Source: a virus
Virus record (IMG/VR): IMGVR_UViG_3300037327_000208
Coordinates: 1 to 59,313 of that record
Strand: one strand, 5' to 3'
DNA length: 59,313 nucleotides
The translations under genes and the position numbers were made by a program. Positions 32,829 to 41,136 of the stretch are shown here, piece by piece (positions within the stretch are counted from its first letter, which is position 1; each line of letters begins with the position of its first letter). Under the pieces are notes generated by a model. It saw only the letters and a list, made by a program, of their open reading frames with translations, ran no database searches and had not been told where the DNA came from.

Positions 32829-33396
32829 GCGCAGATGTACTAAATGCAAAACATACGAGCCAATTGAGAATGGCATTACCACCCCATTGGGTTTTTTCTG
32901 CTCTCACTTATGCAAATTAAATTACGTTATCGATTCGGGTAATAAATCAAAGATTCAAGATGTAGCTAAAAAGCTAACAAAATCTCGTGCAAAGACAAAA
33001 AAAGAGTCACTAAAAACAGTTGCTAATTACAAGTCAGAACTCCAAGTTATATTCAATAAATGGATAAGACTCACTGATAAAAACCAACCCTGCATTAGTT
33101 GCCAGAGGCATCACACAGGACAGTATCACGCTGGGCATTATCGCAGTCGCGGAAGTTGCCCAGAGTTGCGCTATGAGCCGGATAATTGTTTCAAACAGTG
33201 CGCCCCATGTAACAACCATCTGTCGGGCAATCTAATTAACTACCGAATCAATCTGATTAATAAAATTGGGCTGAACCGGGTTGAGTGGATAGAAGGCCCG
33301 CACGACCCCAAGAAATACACTATTGATGATTTGAAAGAATTGAAAGCGGTTTATAAGGCCAAGATTAAGCAACTTGAACAGGAACTAGCAGCATGA
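32815..33396 (+). CDS. ninG: NinG recombination protein (Rap)
   Basis: The 193-aa protein matches lambda NinG: a zinc-binding N-terminus (RCTKCKTYEPI and FCSHLCKLNY), then the HNH-like core CISCQRHHTGQYHAGHYRSRG with CPELRYEPDNCFKQCAPCNNHLSGN. Rap is a structure-specific nuclease that cuts recombination branches in Red-type pathways. It should act with the RecT/exonuclease pair of this phage. The start is ATG 32815 after GGAGATAAT. Confidence 0.92.
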   Translation: MTNSKRRCTKCKTYEPIENGITTPLGFFCSHLCKLNYVIDSGNKSKIQDVAKKLTKSRAKTKKESLKTVANYKSELQVIFNKWIRLTDKNQPCISCQRHHTGQYHAGHYRSRGSCPELRYEPDNCFKQCAPCNNHLSGNLINYRINLINKIGLNRVEWIEGPHDPKKYTIDDLKELKAVYKAKIKQLEQELAA

Positions 33397-33512
33397 GGTT
33401 CACTTTAAACATCATATTTATCATTCTCTGTATTTACACGAGTCATTGTATGTGGATGACAAGAGCTACCGCATACACCACTTTTTTCAGAATTATGAGT
33501 AAATCAGCATGA
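33393..33512 (+). CDS. Small hydrophobic peptide (39 aa)
   Basis: A 39-aa frame overlaps NinG and the next gene by 4 bp each. It encodes one hydrophobic helix (LNIIFIILCIYT). Support is the coupling only. Confidence 0.4.
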   Translation: MRFTLNIIFIILCIYTSHCMWMTRATAYTTFFRIMSKSA

Positions 33513-33682
33513 CCGCAAAGTGGCCAGAAGACGGGACCATTGACAATCATTTGCTGGCAGGGGAGCCAATTCACTGCACAAGATGTAAGTCATTTAATTT
33601 GGTGAAACGCGGAGTTGAAAAAGGTAATAAGAGATATGAGTGTAAAAAATGCCTATTAAAGTTTGTTGATAAGGGGTTATAA
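33509..33682 (+). CDS. Zinc-ribbon phage protein (57 aa)
   Basis: Two C-x2-C pairs, CTRCKSFN and CKKCLLKF, form a compact zinc ribbon similar to the N-terminus of transposase/InsA-like or NinX-type proteins. It overlaps the preceding frame by 4 bp and lies 3 bp before the Q gene. Nucleic acid binding is likely. Confidence 0.65.
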   Translation: MTAKWPEDGTIDNHLLAGEPIHCTRCKSFNLVKRGVEKGNKRYECKKCLLKFVDKGL

Positions 33683-33685
33683 ATA

Positions 33686-34258
33686 ATGATGTCAATAGAA
33701 CGTTTATACAGCCGTGAATGTCCCAAATCACAATCAGGTGAAGCCACAAGCCATGGACTTAACCCAATGACGCCAGCAGACATACTGAACATATTGGCTC
33801 AAGTACAGCATTATGAGCCCGTTGGTAATGCAGTGTTAGAAGCTAAAATTCAGCTAAACAACACATCACGCGCAAAGCTGTTAGGTTCAATCAACAAAGA
33901 CTTTATTGTGAATCAGAATATAGATGCTGATTTATCCGCTATGCTTGCTTATCACGTAGTAAGAGAGGTATGTGATACTTGTATATGCCCGAAGTGTAAA
34001 GGCAACGGCTCAGTACTATACAAGAAAGAAAGCCGTTTAGTTGAGTGTAAAAACTGCACTGGTCTAGGGCGTATCATTTACACCACTAAAAAACTGTACC
34101 TAGAAATCAATAAAAACCTATCAAATAAAATGACTTTTCAGCAGTTTACCTATTGTTACTATGATAAATACATGAGCGCTGTAGATAAATTACATGTTGC
34201 AGAATCAACAGCTAAAACGTTTGCTCATGACATAATGGATAGGTTAGCTGCTGCTTAG
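33686..34258 (+). CDS. Late antiterminator Q-like protein
   Basis: The 190-aa protein ends the early rightward operon, where lambda-like phages encode Q. It has a central zinc finger of the type found in Q proteins, CPKCKGNGSV with CKNCTGLGRI, and a helical C-terminus ending HDIMDRLAAA. It should let RNA polymerase read through terminators at the start of the late operon. Two terminators (34354 and 34502) lie just downstream. Start at 33686 or at the second Met is equally possible. Confidence 0.77.
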   Translation: MMSIERLYSRECPKSQSGEATSHGLNPMTPADILNILAQVQHYEPVGNAVLEAKIQLNNTSRAKLLGSINKDFIVNQNIDADLSAMLAYHVVREVCDTCICPKCKGNGSVLYKKESRLVECKNCTGLGRIIYTTKKLYLEINKNLSNKMTFQQFTYCYYDKYMSAVDKLHVAESTAKTFAHDIMDRLAAA

Positions 34259-34353
34259 TTAAAGTGTTTAACTAATGCGGTACTGATTGACTAATAAATC
34301 TACATGCTCTATTATCCTATGACACTAAGAGTTTAGACTCTGATTGTTGATAA

Positions 34354-34375
34354 GCCGCTTAATTGCGGTTTTTTT
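34354..34375 (+). terminator. Short terminator after Q (CCGC-TTAATT-GCGG type)
   Basis: CCGC (34355-34358) and GCGG (34365-34368) pair around TTAATT and are followed by seven T. The same unit recurs at 28503, 41095, 44119 and 47518. Confidence 0.65.
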
Positions 34376-34501
34376 ACGTCCAAATTTAGCAATCTTATAA
34401 CCTGACGATGCACAGGGTTGTTATCTTACTGAGTGCAAAAGTTTGGTGTGGCATACCATTAGCAGACTAAATTAGCCGAAATGAAACATGTATTTCCCTT
34501 T

Positions 34502-34526
34502 GCCTCGCTATACGCGGGGCTTTTTT
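34502..34526 (+). terminator. Rho-independent terminator before the late genes
   Basis: GCCTCGC and GCGGGGC form a 7-bp stem (one G-U) with a TATAC loop followed by six T. It sits 14 bp before the endolysin ATG, so late expression should need read-through. Confidence 0.75.
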
Positions 34527-34539
34527 ATGCGAGATTAAT

Positions 34540-34899
34540 ATGCGATTAACTAAAAACTTTGATAGCTCAGAGTTCGCGTGTAATTGCGGCTGTAAATTAA
34601 ATAACATTAGTCGCGAATTAGTCACAATGCTACAAGAGGCGCGTGACATAGTTGGATCAGGGCTAAGCATCACATCAGGCACACGCTGCCCTAGTCATAA
34701 CAAGCGAGAGGGTGGTTTAGCATCTAGCGCCCATCTCACAGGTCACGCTGCTGACATAGTAGTCGCCAACGGCCATCAAAGACACGTCATTTTATCATCT
34801 CTGTATCAAGTAGGGTTTAGGCGCATAGGCATAGCAAACGGATTCATTCACGTTGATATTGACCCAAAAAAACCATCACCGACCACGTGGAAATATTAG
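34540..34899 (+). CDS. Endolysin, M15-type peptidase
   Basis: The 119-aa protein is a compact peptidase M15_3. It opens with LTKNFDSSEFACNCGC, followed by ITSGTRCPSHNK, the zinc ligands H65-x6-D72 in SSAHLTGHAADI, and H104-V-D in FIHVDI. It cleaves peptide cross-links in peptidoglycan for lysis. There is no signal peptide, so the holins next door must let it out. It heads the lysis cassette. Confidence 0.9.
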   Translation: MRLTKNFDSSEFACNCGCKLNNISRELVTMLQEARDIVGSGLSITSGTRCPSHNKREGGLASSAHLTGHAADIVVANGHQRHVILSSLYQVGFRRIGIANGFIHVDIDPKKPSPTTWKY

Positions 34900-35295
34900 A
34901 TGAACGCATTCGCATTTATATCAAACATATTCAGACCCGCAGTTGATCTAATTGATGCAATACACACAAGCGATGAAGAAAAACTAAAAATCAACAATCA
35001 GCTCGTATTGATAGAAAACGAACTACATTCTAAATTTATCGCATACGAAACACAATTACTCGAGTCAAGAACGTCAATCATTAACAGTGAGGCACAGGGC
35101 GAGAGCTGGATACAAAGAAACTGGCGGCCCATCACTATGCTGACATTTTTAGCTTTAGTCGTGTTTGACAGCTTTGACTTGTTAGCGTTCAGATTAGCTG
35201 ATGAAGCCTGGACACTATTACAACTTGGGTTGGGCGGTTACGTAGCCGGAAGAAGTGCCGAGAAACTAATTAAACATACTAAGTTTTCAAAGTGA
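34900..35295 (+). CDS. Holin of GTA 3TM type
   Basis: This 131-aa protein starts with an amphipathic half and ends in hydrophobic helices with RNWRPITMLTFLALVV and LLQLGLGGYVAGRSAEK. The (W-I-Q-R)-N-W-R-P pattern followed by G-G-Y-x-x-G-R-S is diagnostic of the 3-TM holin family. It makes the membrane lesion that releases the endolysin. It follows the endolysin without a gap. Confidence 0.85.
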   Translation: MNAFAFISNIFRPAVDLIDAIHTSDEEKLKINNQLVLIENELHSKFIAYETQLLESRTSIINSEAQGESWIQRNWRPITMLTFLALVVFDSFDLLAFRLADEAWTLLQLGLGGYVAGRSAEKLIKHTKFSK

Positions 35296-35516
35296 CTGAT
35301 AAGTCAGCCATTGCTAGCTATTCAGTGAACGGCTCTACAGCACTAATTGGATTTGTCACAGTAGAGTTATTAGCGATAACAATCGGTATCATCATGTGTT
35401 TAGCAACATACGCCACAACATATTATTTTCAGAAACTAAGAAATAAGCGTGAGAAAGAGCTTCACATACTTCAAGTCGACGCACTAAAGCGAGGCTCTAT
35501 TAATGATAAAGATTAA
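35292..35516 (+). CDS. HP1-type small holin
   Basis: The 74-aa protein begins at GTG 35292 with a 4-bp overlap to the previous gene. It has a short N-terminus, one strong membrane helix (VTVELLAITIGIIMCLATYATTYYF) and a charged tail with KLRNKREKEL. This matches class II/HP1 family holins. Two holin-like genes in a row suggest a holin/antiholin pair. Confidence 0.7.
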   Translation: MTDKSAIASYSVNGSTALIGFVTVELLAITIGIIMCLATYATTYYFQKLRNKREKELHILQVDALKRGSINDKD

Positions 35517-35679
35517 GTCAAACGGACCAACAAGCAAAGGCATTACAGTACATCAAGATGGTGTTGAGCTATCAGGAATAACAAGAATAGTGATCGACCC
35601 CATTAAACCTAATACCTTAATCACTGCAACACTCACATTGATAGTAGATCAATTAGACATTGAAGCTGATGCCGATTAG
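35503..35679 (+). CDS. Small phage protein (58 aa), unknown
   Basis: A 58-aa frame overlapping the holin end encodes a beta-rich sequence (GITVHQDGVELSGITRIVIDPIKP). Similar short proteins occur next to lysis or terminase genes. The function is unknown. Confidence 0.6.
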   Translation: MIKIKSNGPTSKGITVHQDGVELSGITRIVIDPIKPNTLITATLTLIVDQLDIEADAD

Positions 35680-36034
35680 ACCCGGTAAGGCGTGCAGAGT
35701 AACAACATGTCCAAGTATAGTTAATGATCGTAAGTATCAAGGCTATTGTGACTCACACAAAGATAAGGCTGGATGGTTCGCCAATGAAAGGATTAAAGGT
35801 AATAGACATCAACGCGGCTATGGTAATCAGTGGGACAAAATCAGAGCAGTTATCATCGAGCGTGATAAGGGCATATGTCAAGAGTGCCTAAGGAATAGAA
35901 TAATTAAATCAGGCTCTCAGGTAGACCACATTAAGCCTAAGTATCAAGGCGGCACAGATAATCATAACAACTTAGAAGTGTTGTGTATGGCTCACCACAG
36001 CGATAAGACGGCAAGGGAAAGAGTAAAACAATGA
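35669..36034 (+). CDS. HNH endonuclease of the packaging module
   Basis: The 121-aa protein has a typical phage HNH: a leading RGYGNQWDKIR, a C-x2-C pair (CQEC), the catalytic VDHIKP, H-N-N, and a closing HHSDKTARE. In HK97-like phages such an HNH protein works with the terminase to cut cos sites. I set the start at ATG 35669. The frame open from 35660 (TTG) lies inside the previous gene. Confidence 0.88.
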   Translation: MPIRPGKACRVTTCPSIVNDRKYQGYCDSHKDKAGWFANERIKGNRHQRGYGNQWDKIRAVIIERDKGICQECLRNRIIKSGSQVDHIKPKYQGGTDNHNNLEVLCMAHHSDKTARERVKQ

Positions 36035-36195
36035 AGCTTATAGTAAATAATGATCACATCCAACAAGAAGGAGAAGTGCTTATTAGTGCTGTATTTAATT
36101 TTATAGAGAAAGAAAAGCACAACATGTCACAACTTGAAATAGATGGCTTTGATCTTATGGTTGAGCTTTCTATTAAAGCGATTGCAGCAACCTAA
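36031..36195 (+). CDS. Small phage protein (54 aa), unknown
   Basis: A 54-aa acidic frame overlaps the HNH stop by 4 bp (ATGA) and ends 6 bp before the next gene. It is not recognised. Confidence 0.55.
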   Translation: MKLIVNNDHIQQEGEVLISAVFNFIEKEKHNMSQLEIDGFDLMVELSIKAIAAT

Positions 36196-36201
36196 AACAA
36201 T

Positions 36202-37020
36202 ATGCCTACTAACCCCGCCCATTCTGAGTGTAAAGAATGTGGGAAATGGTTTGTAGGCAAAAGAAAATTGCAATTATATTGCTCAAGAAAGTGCAATAAC
36301 AACGCATATGTCAAACTGTTAAGAGAGAAGCGAAAAGAAAACCCAAGCTACGGTAAGAAGTCAAAGTCAGCTAAATGCAAGCAATGTCAAAAAACATTCA
36401 ATCACAATCAAACTAAAGAGCTTAAATTCTGCAGTAGAGAATGTTCAGGCATATTTACGAGAGTTGAAAGTCAACCGCCATTCACTAACGTTTACTTTAA
36501 TAATTGTGGGATATGCAACTCAGTACATTGCACAAAATCTCCATGCAAGAAAGCCTGCACTAAATGCGCTGATAAATACTCTAAGAAATATAAAAAGTTA
36601 GTTCTCAGCAACAGAACAGTAAAGACATGCCCAAAGTGCAGTTGTAATTATTCGCCACTTCCAGGATATCGCAAATTTAAATGCTGCAGCAGTCAATGCT
36701 CATCTAAAATGATGATTGACTCAACTAGAAGAAGAAAAATACTAAGGGATAAGAGGATTAAAAACAGCCTCAACCTTGAGATTTTCAACCCTTTCGAAGT
36801 ATTCAATAGAGATAAGTGGAAGTGCCAGTGCTGCAGCAAGAAGTTAAAGCAGGATGACAGAGGCAAAATGATTGATAAAGCTCCAGAGTTAGATCACATC
36901 ATCCCGCTAAGTAAGGGTGGAGAACACAACAGGCGCAACACACAGCTACTTTGTAGAAAGTGTAATGGTGCTAAAAGCAATAATGGGTATGAAGGCGAAC
37001 AGATGCTACTGGTTGGATGA
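36202..37020 (+). CDS. Multi-zinc-finger HNH endonuclease, possible homing enzyme
   Basis: The 272-aa protein consists of about five cysteine-paired modules (CKECGKW..YCSRKC, CKQCQKTF..FCSREC, CGICNSVHC, CPKCSCNY..CCSSQC). An HNH nuclease closes the protein: CQCC, the catalytic LDHIIPLSKGG, and LLCRKCN. It has more than the usual zinc modules, and no obvious packaging partner role. Its position between the packaging HNH and the terminase, and its Lys- and Cys-rich composition unlike its neighbours, suggest a selfish homing endonuclease. Confidence 0.8.
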   Translation: MPTNPAHSECKECGKWFVGKRKLQLYCSRKCNNNAYVKLLREKRKENPSYGKKSKSAKCKQCQKTFNHNQTKELKFCSRECSGIFTRVESQPPFTNVYFNNCGICNSVHCTKSPCKKACTKCADKYSKKYKKLVLSNRTVKTCPKCSCNYSPLPGYRKFKCCSSQCSSKMMIDSTRRRKILRDKRIKNSLNLEIFNPFEVFNRDKWKCQCCSKKLKQDDRGKMIDKAPELDHIIPLSKGGEHNRRNTQLLCRKCNGAKSNNGYEGEQMLLVG

Positions 37021-37118
37021 GGGAGGGGCACCCTTTTTCTCTACAGCCTAACCACACAGGACCGTCGCCAAAGGTTTTCTTACACCTCCGCAAGTTATAA
37101 ACTTTTTTAGGAACACCA

Positions 37119-37589
37119 ATGCCAACACCTAAGCCGACCCCTACAGTGTTAAAACTGATAAAAGGGAACCCTGGCAAGCGTGCGTTAAACAAACACGAAC
37201 CTAAGCCGCAGAGAGGCATACCAAAATGCCCAGCACACTTAGACGCTAAAGCAAAAACGGCATGGAAAAATCTTTGCCATTCATTAGATAAAATGGGCGT
37301 ATTAACTCTCGCGGATAGTTACGCGTTAGAAATACTTTGTAGTATTTACGCACGCATTAGAGATCTACAGAAAGCAATCAGGGTTCACGGTGGAACCACT
37401 TATGTAACAGTGAATAACACAGGCGATGAGATGCACAAATCGCGCCCAGAAGTTTCACAACTTGAGAAAGCTGAAAGTTTGTTTCGGGGTTACATAACGG
37501 AATTTGGACTAACACCAAGCGCCAGGACAAAAGTTGAAACCACAGACAAGCAAGACAAGGATGATCCTCTCGCTAAATACGGCCTTTAA
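37119..37589 (+). CDS. Terminase small subunit, P27 family
   Basis: The 156-aa protein matches the P27 family: PTPTVLKLIKGNPGKRALNK, the conserved PKCPAHLD, and a helical middle ending YITEFGLTPSARTKV. It recognises phage DNA at cos and recruits the large subunit. The ATG follows AGGAAC, and the stop overlaps the next start. The 98 bp between the zinc-finger HNH gene and this one hold no clear feature except a possible cos region. Confidence 0.92.
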   Translation: MPTPKPTPTVLKLIKGNPGKRALNKHEPKPQRGIPKCPAHLDAKAKTAWKNLCHSLDKMGVLTLADSYALEILCSIYARIRDLQKAIRVHGGTTYVTVNNTGDEMHKSRPEVSQLEKAESLFRGYITEFGLTPSARTKVETTDKQDKDDPLAKYGL

Positions 37590-39229
37590 TGGCAACCCTT
37601 ACATCGTCGGTACAATTTGCGGTTGATGTATTGTCAGGTGACGTTGTTTCATGCAAACAAGTTAAGCAATCTTGCCAAAGATTTATTGATGATCTTGATG
37701 CTGGTGTTTGGATATTTGATCAAGCCAAAGCCACAAGGATTTTAGAGTTCTATCCTGATTTTATCCGGCATGTAAAAGGGAAGTTGGCCGGACAACCATA
37801 CGAATTATCAGATTGGGAAGGTTTCATTCTGATAAACCTCTTTGGGTTTGTTGATAAGCATGGATTGAGAAGGTTTAGAACCGCTTATATTGAAGTGGCG
37901 CGTAAAAATTCAAAGAGTACATTTTGTTCTGGTATCGGTTTATATATGACCGCACTAGATAACGAAGGCGGGGCGGAAGTTTACAGCGCCGCGACAACGA
38001 AAGACCAAGCAAGAATAGTGTTTGGTGATGCCAGAACAATGATCACTAAGTCAGGGCCGTTAAAGCGCTTGTTTGGTTATCACAGATTAAATATTCATCA
38101 CTTAAAATCAGCTAGTAAGTTTGAGCCGCTCAGTGCAGATGCCAACACACTTGATGGATTGAACATTCATTGCGGCATAGTGGATGAAATCCATGCACAC
38201 AAAAGCCGTGAAGTATGGGACGTGCTAGAAACAGGAACAGGCGCAAGAGAACAACCACTAATACTTGCCATCACTACTGCAGGCTTTAATAAGCAGGGTA
38301 TCGGGTATGAGCAAAGAGAATATATTACAAAAGTGTTATCTGGCATCGTTTCTGATGATACTTACTTTGGTATTATTTTTACACTTGATGAAGGCGATGA
38401 TCCTTTTGACGAGGAAAATTGGATCAAGGCAAACCCAAACCTCGGGCGCTCCAAAAAAATAGATGATATGCGCCGCCTCGCAAAGAAAGCGAGAGAGATA
38501 CCGGCGGCACTTAATAACTTTCTAACTAAACATTTAAACATCTGGGTCAATGCTGCAGTTGCATGGCTTGATATGCTCAAGTGGGAAAAGCTACCAGAAC
38601 GCGCAGACATTGAGCATTTAAAAACATTACCTTGTTATATTGGTATGGACCTAGCAAACAAGTTAGATGTTGCGGCAGTAGTGGCCGCATTTCCAGACGG
38701 TGAAAATATACACTTCCTTTGTAAATTCTATTTGCCAGAAAACACGATTTACACCAAGGCGCGAACCATTGGCAACATGTACGACACTTGGAGCAAACAA
38801 GGTTACTTGACTCTGACTGACGGTGACATTATTGATCACGAAGTAATCGAGGCTGACATCAGACAGATGCTTACAGACTTTGACGTAAGGGCGGTAGGTT
38901 TCGATCCTTGGGGTTCAACTCAAATGTCAATTAGATTGTCACAAGATGGCGCACCAATGGTTGAAATACCCCAAACTGTTAAAAACTTATCTGAATCGAT
39001 GAAAGAAATAGAAGCCAAAGTTATCAGCGGCACTTTGCACAAAGATAAAAACCCAATGATGGATTGGATGGCCTCAAACATCGTTGTGAAACTGGATAAA
39101 AACGAAAACTATTTTCCTAACAAAGAGCATCACGACAACAAAATAGACGGGATGGTTGCGTTATTTATGGCTATGAATCGAATACTCACCCAAACAATTA
39201 AAATTGAACCGAGCATTAGAAGATTATGA
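37589..39229 (+). CDS. Terminase large subunit, HK97-type
   Basis: This 546-aa packaging motor has an N-terminal ATPase. A Walker A-like RKNSKST lies near residue 105 and Walker B GIVDEIH near 198. The C-terminal RNase H-like nuclease uses acidic residues in YIGMDLANKLD (about 352), VGFDPWGS (about 440) and DNKIDGM (about 518). It pumps DNA into proheads and cuts it. It overlaps the small subunit by one base and the portal gene by 4 bp. Confidence 0.94.
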   Translation: MATLTSSVQFAVDVLSGDVVSCKQVKQSCQRFIDDLDAGVWIFDQAKATRILEFYPDFIRHVKGKLAGQPYELSDWEGFILINLFGFVDKHGLRRFRTAYIEVARKNSKSTFCSGIGLYMTALDNEGGAEVYSAATTKDQARIVFGDARTMITKSGPLKRLFGYHRLNIHHLKSASKFEPLSADANTLDGLNIHCGIVDEIHAHKSREVWDVLETGTGAREQPLILAITTAGFNKQGIGYEQREYITKVLSGIVSDDTYFGIIFTLDEGDDPFDEENWIKANPNLGRSKKIDDMRRLAKKAREIPAALNNFLTKHLNIWVNAAVAWLDMLKWEKLPERADIEHLKTLPCYIGMDLANKLDVAAVVAAFPDGENIHFLCKFYLPENTIYTKARTIGNMYDTWSKQGYLTLTDGDIIDHEVIEADIRQMLTDFDVRAVGFDPWGSTQMSIRLSQDGAPMVEIPQTVKNLSESMKEIEAKVISGTLHKDKNPMMDWMASNIVVKLDKNENYFPNKEHHDNKIDGMVALFMAMNRILTQTIKIEPSIRRL

Positions 39230-40443
39230 ATTTAATTAGATCGCTCTTTGGGCGAAAGAATGCGGATTTAATAGATACACCTGAAAAATTAGCAGGCGTT
39301 CTAGGTAATTGGTATGACAGTGACGCAGGCGTATCTATTACACCCGCCAATGCACTACAAATCACCACCGTATATCAATGCGTTAAAGTTATAGCTGAAT
39401 CTGTTGGAATGCTGCCATTATCAGTAATGGTCGAGACTCAGGCAGGCAAAGAGAAAGCATTTAAACATCCAGCTCATAGATTGCTTTCAATAGCGCCAAA
39501 CGACTACCAGACAGCACAAGAGTGGAAAGAAATGGTAGCTGCTCACCTATGTTTGAGAGGTAATCATTACAGTTACATCAACCGGGTTAATGGTAAAGTT
39601 TTAGAATTGCTACCGCTAAACCCCACTTGTGTTGTCCCTAAACTTAATAATGATTATACAGTCGAGTACAGAGTAACGTTCGCTAACGGCAAGACCGAAG
39701 TATTGACACAATCTGACGTGCTGCATATCAAACAATTTTCTATCGACGGCGTTAACGGCGTATGCCCAATTTCACAGGCTAGACATTCACTAGGTTTAGC
39801 CAGAGCCACCGAACAACATGGTTCATCGTTATTCAAGAACGGCTCGAATCCTTTTGGTGGTTTCAAAACGAATGAGAAACTAACTGACGAGCAATACAAG
39901 CGATTAAAAGATTCTGTTTCAGATTATCAAGGTTCTTCCAATTCATTCAAACCTTTAATTTTAGAAGGTGGGCTTGATTGGGTACAAGTATCAATAACAC
40001 CAGAGAGCGCGCAGTTTTTAGAAACTAGAAAATATCAGCGCTCAGAAATAGCGGGTGTTTTTAGAGTGCCACCACATATGATTGGTGACTTAGAGAAAGC
40101 AACGTTCTCAAACATTGAAAGCCAAGGCTTAGAATTTGTCACTCATTCACTTATGCCGTATTTAACACGCATTGAAAACCGCGTGAGGCTCTCATTATTC
40201 AACGATAAAGATCAGTTAACACACTTTGCAAAGTTCAATGTAAACGCTCTACTGCGTGGTGATATGAAAGCCAGAGCTGAGTTTTATACAAAGATGCTGC
40301 AAAACGGCGCGATGTCACCGAATGAAATTAGAGAAAAAGAGGATATGAACCCAAGAGAGGGCGGCGATATTTTCTTAACCCCATTAAACATGGCTATAAA
40401 CGGCAAGCCATTAGGAGAAAGCACAGATGATAACGAAGCATAA
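39226..40443 (+). CDS. Portal protein, HK97 family
   Basis: The 405-aa protein has the family's opening (SLFGRKNADLI), the conserved YQCVKVIAESVGMLPLSVM, and IAGVFRVPPHMIGDLEKATFSNIE. It forms the dodecameric ring through which DNA enters the head. The length is normal. Its end overlaps the protease gene by 17 bp, as is common in this module. Confidence 0.94.
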   Translation: MNLIRSLFGRKNADLIDTPEKLAGVLGNWYDSDAGVSITPANALQITTVYQCVKVIAESVGMLPLSVMVETQAGKEKAFKHPAHRLLSIAPNDYQTAQEWKEMVAAHLCLRGNHYSYINRVNGKVLELLPLNPTCVVPKLNNDYTVEYRVTFANGKTEVLTQSDVLHIKQFSIDGVNGVCPISQARHSLGLARATEQHGSSLFKNGSNPFGGFKTNEKLTDEQYKRLKDSVSDYQGSSNSFKPLILEGGLDWVQVSITPESAQFLETRKYQRSEIAGVFRVPPHMIGDLEKATFSNIESQGLEFVTHSLMPYLTRIENRVRLSLFNDKDQLTHFAKFNVNALLRGDMKARAEFYTKMLQNGAMSPNEIREKEDMNPREGGDIFLTPLNMAINGKPLGESTDDNEA

Positions 40444-41071
40444 ATTACAAACAAATTTCAAAGTTAAGTCTGTTTCTGACAATGGCGAGTTTGAGGGCTA
40501 TGGATCAGTATTTGGCGTTAAAGACTCATACAGCGACATAGTAGTAAAGGGAGCTTTTCAAAAGTCACTTGATAAATGGAAAGAGAAAGGTTCTCTGCCT
40601 GCTTTGCTTTGGATGCACAAGATGGATGAACCAATCGGAATTTACACAGAAATGAGCGAGGACGAGAACGGGCTTTTGTTGAAAGGCCGTCTGCTTATTG
40701 ATGATGATCCATTAGCCAAACGCGCACATGCACACATGAAGGCCGGATCACTTACTGGTTTATCAATTGGTTACTCTCTCAATGATTATGATTACGACAG
40801 CGAAAAAGACGCATTTATATTAAAAGATATCGATTTGTGGGAAGTGTCAGTGGTTACATTTCCTGCAAATGAATTAGCAAGAATTTCGGACGTTAAAACA
40901 ACCCTTAAAACGGGTGAAATTCCTAAGCCTTCCTTGGTCGAGGGATGCCTGCGCGATGTAGGTTTTACACGTTCACAATCAAAAGCTTTCATGGCTAATG
41001 GTTTTAAGGCTCTGCGTGATGCAGAAGGCGACACAGAAAAGGCTTTGATGGCCTTAAAAAACATTATCTGA
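40427..41071 (+). CDS. Prohead protease, HK97 family
   Basis: This 214-aa serine protease has the family's GYGSVFGVKDSYSDIVVKGAF, the catalytic His in LLWMHKMDEPIG and the catalytic Ser in LTGLSIGY. It cleaves the delta domain of the capsid protein during maturation. The C-terminus (KPSLVEGCLRDVGFTRSQSKAFMANG) is a typical processed tail. Confidence 0.93.
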   Translation: MITKHKLQTNFKVKSVSDNGEFEGYGSVFGVKDSYSDIVVKGAFQKSLDKWKEKGSLPALLWMHKMDEPIGIYTEMSEDENGLLLKGRLLIDDDPLAKRAHAHMKAGSLTGLSIGYSLNDYDYDSEKDAFILKDIDLWEVSVVTFPANELARISDVKTTLKTGEIPKPSLVEGCLRDVGFTRSQSKAFMANGFKALRDAEGDTEKALMALKNII

Positions 41072-41094
41072 AGCACAACTTAAACACTAATCAT

Positions 41095-41129
41095 GCCGCT
41101 TAATTGCGGTTTTTTGCATTTTACAGGAA
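41095..41129 (+). terminator. Short terminator plus ribosome site ahead of capsid gene
   Basis: CCGC (41096-41099), a TTAATT loop and GCGG (41106-41109) are followed by six T, then GCATTTTACAGGA, whose end is the capsid ribosome site. A closely similar unit precedes the tail tube (44119) and tail (47518) genes. Confidence 0.6.
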
Positions 41130-41136
41130 TTTAAAA

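Larger units (their letters stand above)
34259..34539 (+). promoter_or_regulatory. Late control region (Q target and leader)
   Basis: The 281 bp between Q and the endolysin hold no gene. They contain an AGAGT/ACTCT hairpin (34328-34341), terminators at 34354-34375 and 34502-34526, and between them AT-rich sequence that could be the late promoter. This is where a Q-dependent late promoter and its attenuator are expected. I cannot fix the promoter position. Confidence 0.5.

Noticed and set aside
37021-37118. cos site just before the small terminase gene
   Set aside because: The place is right for HK97-like phages, but I see no symmetrical element or known cos sequence, so I did not annotate it.
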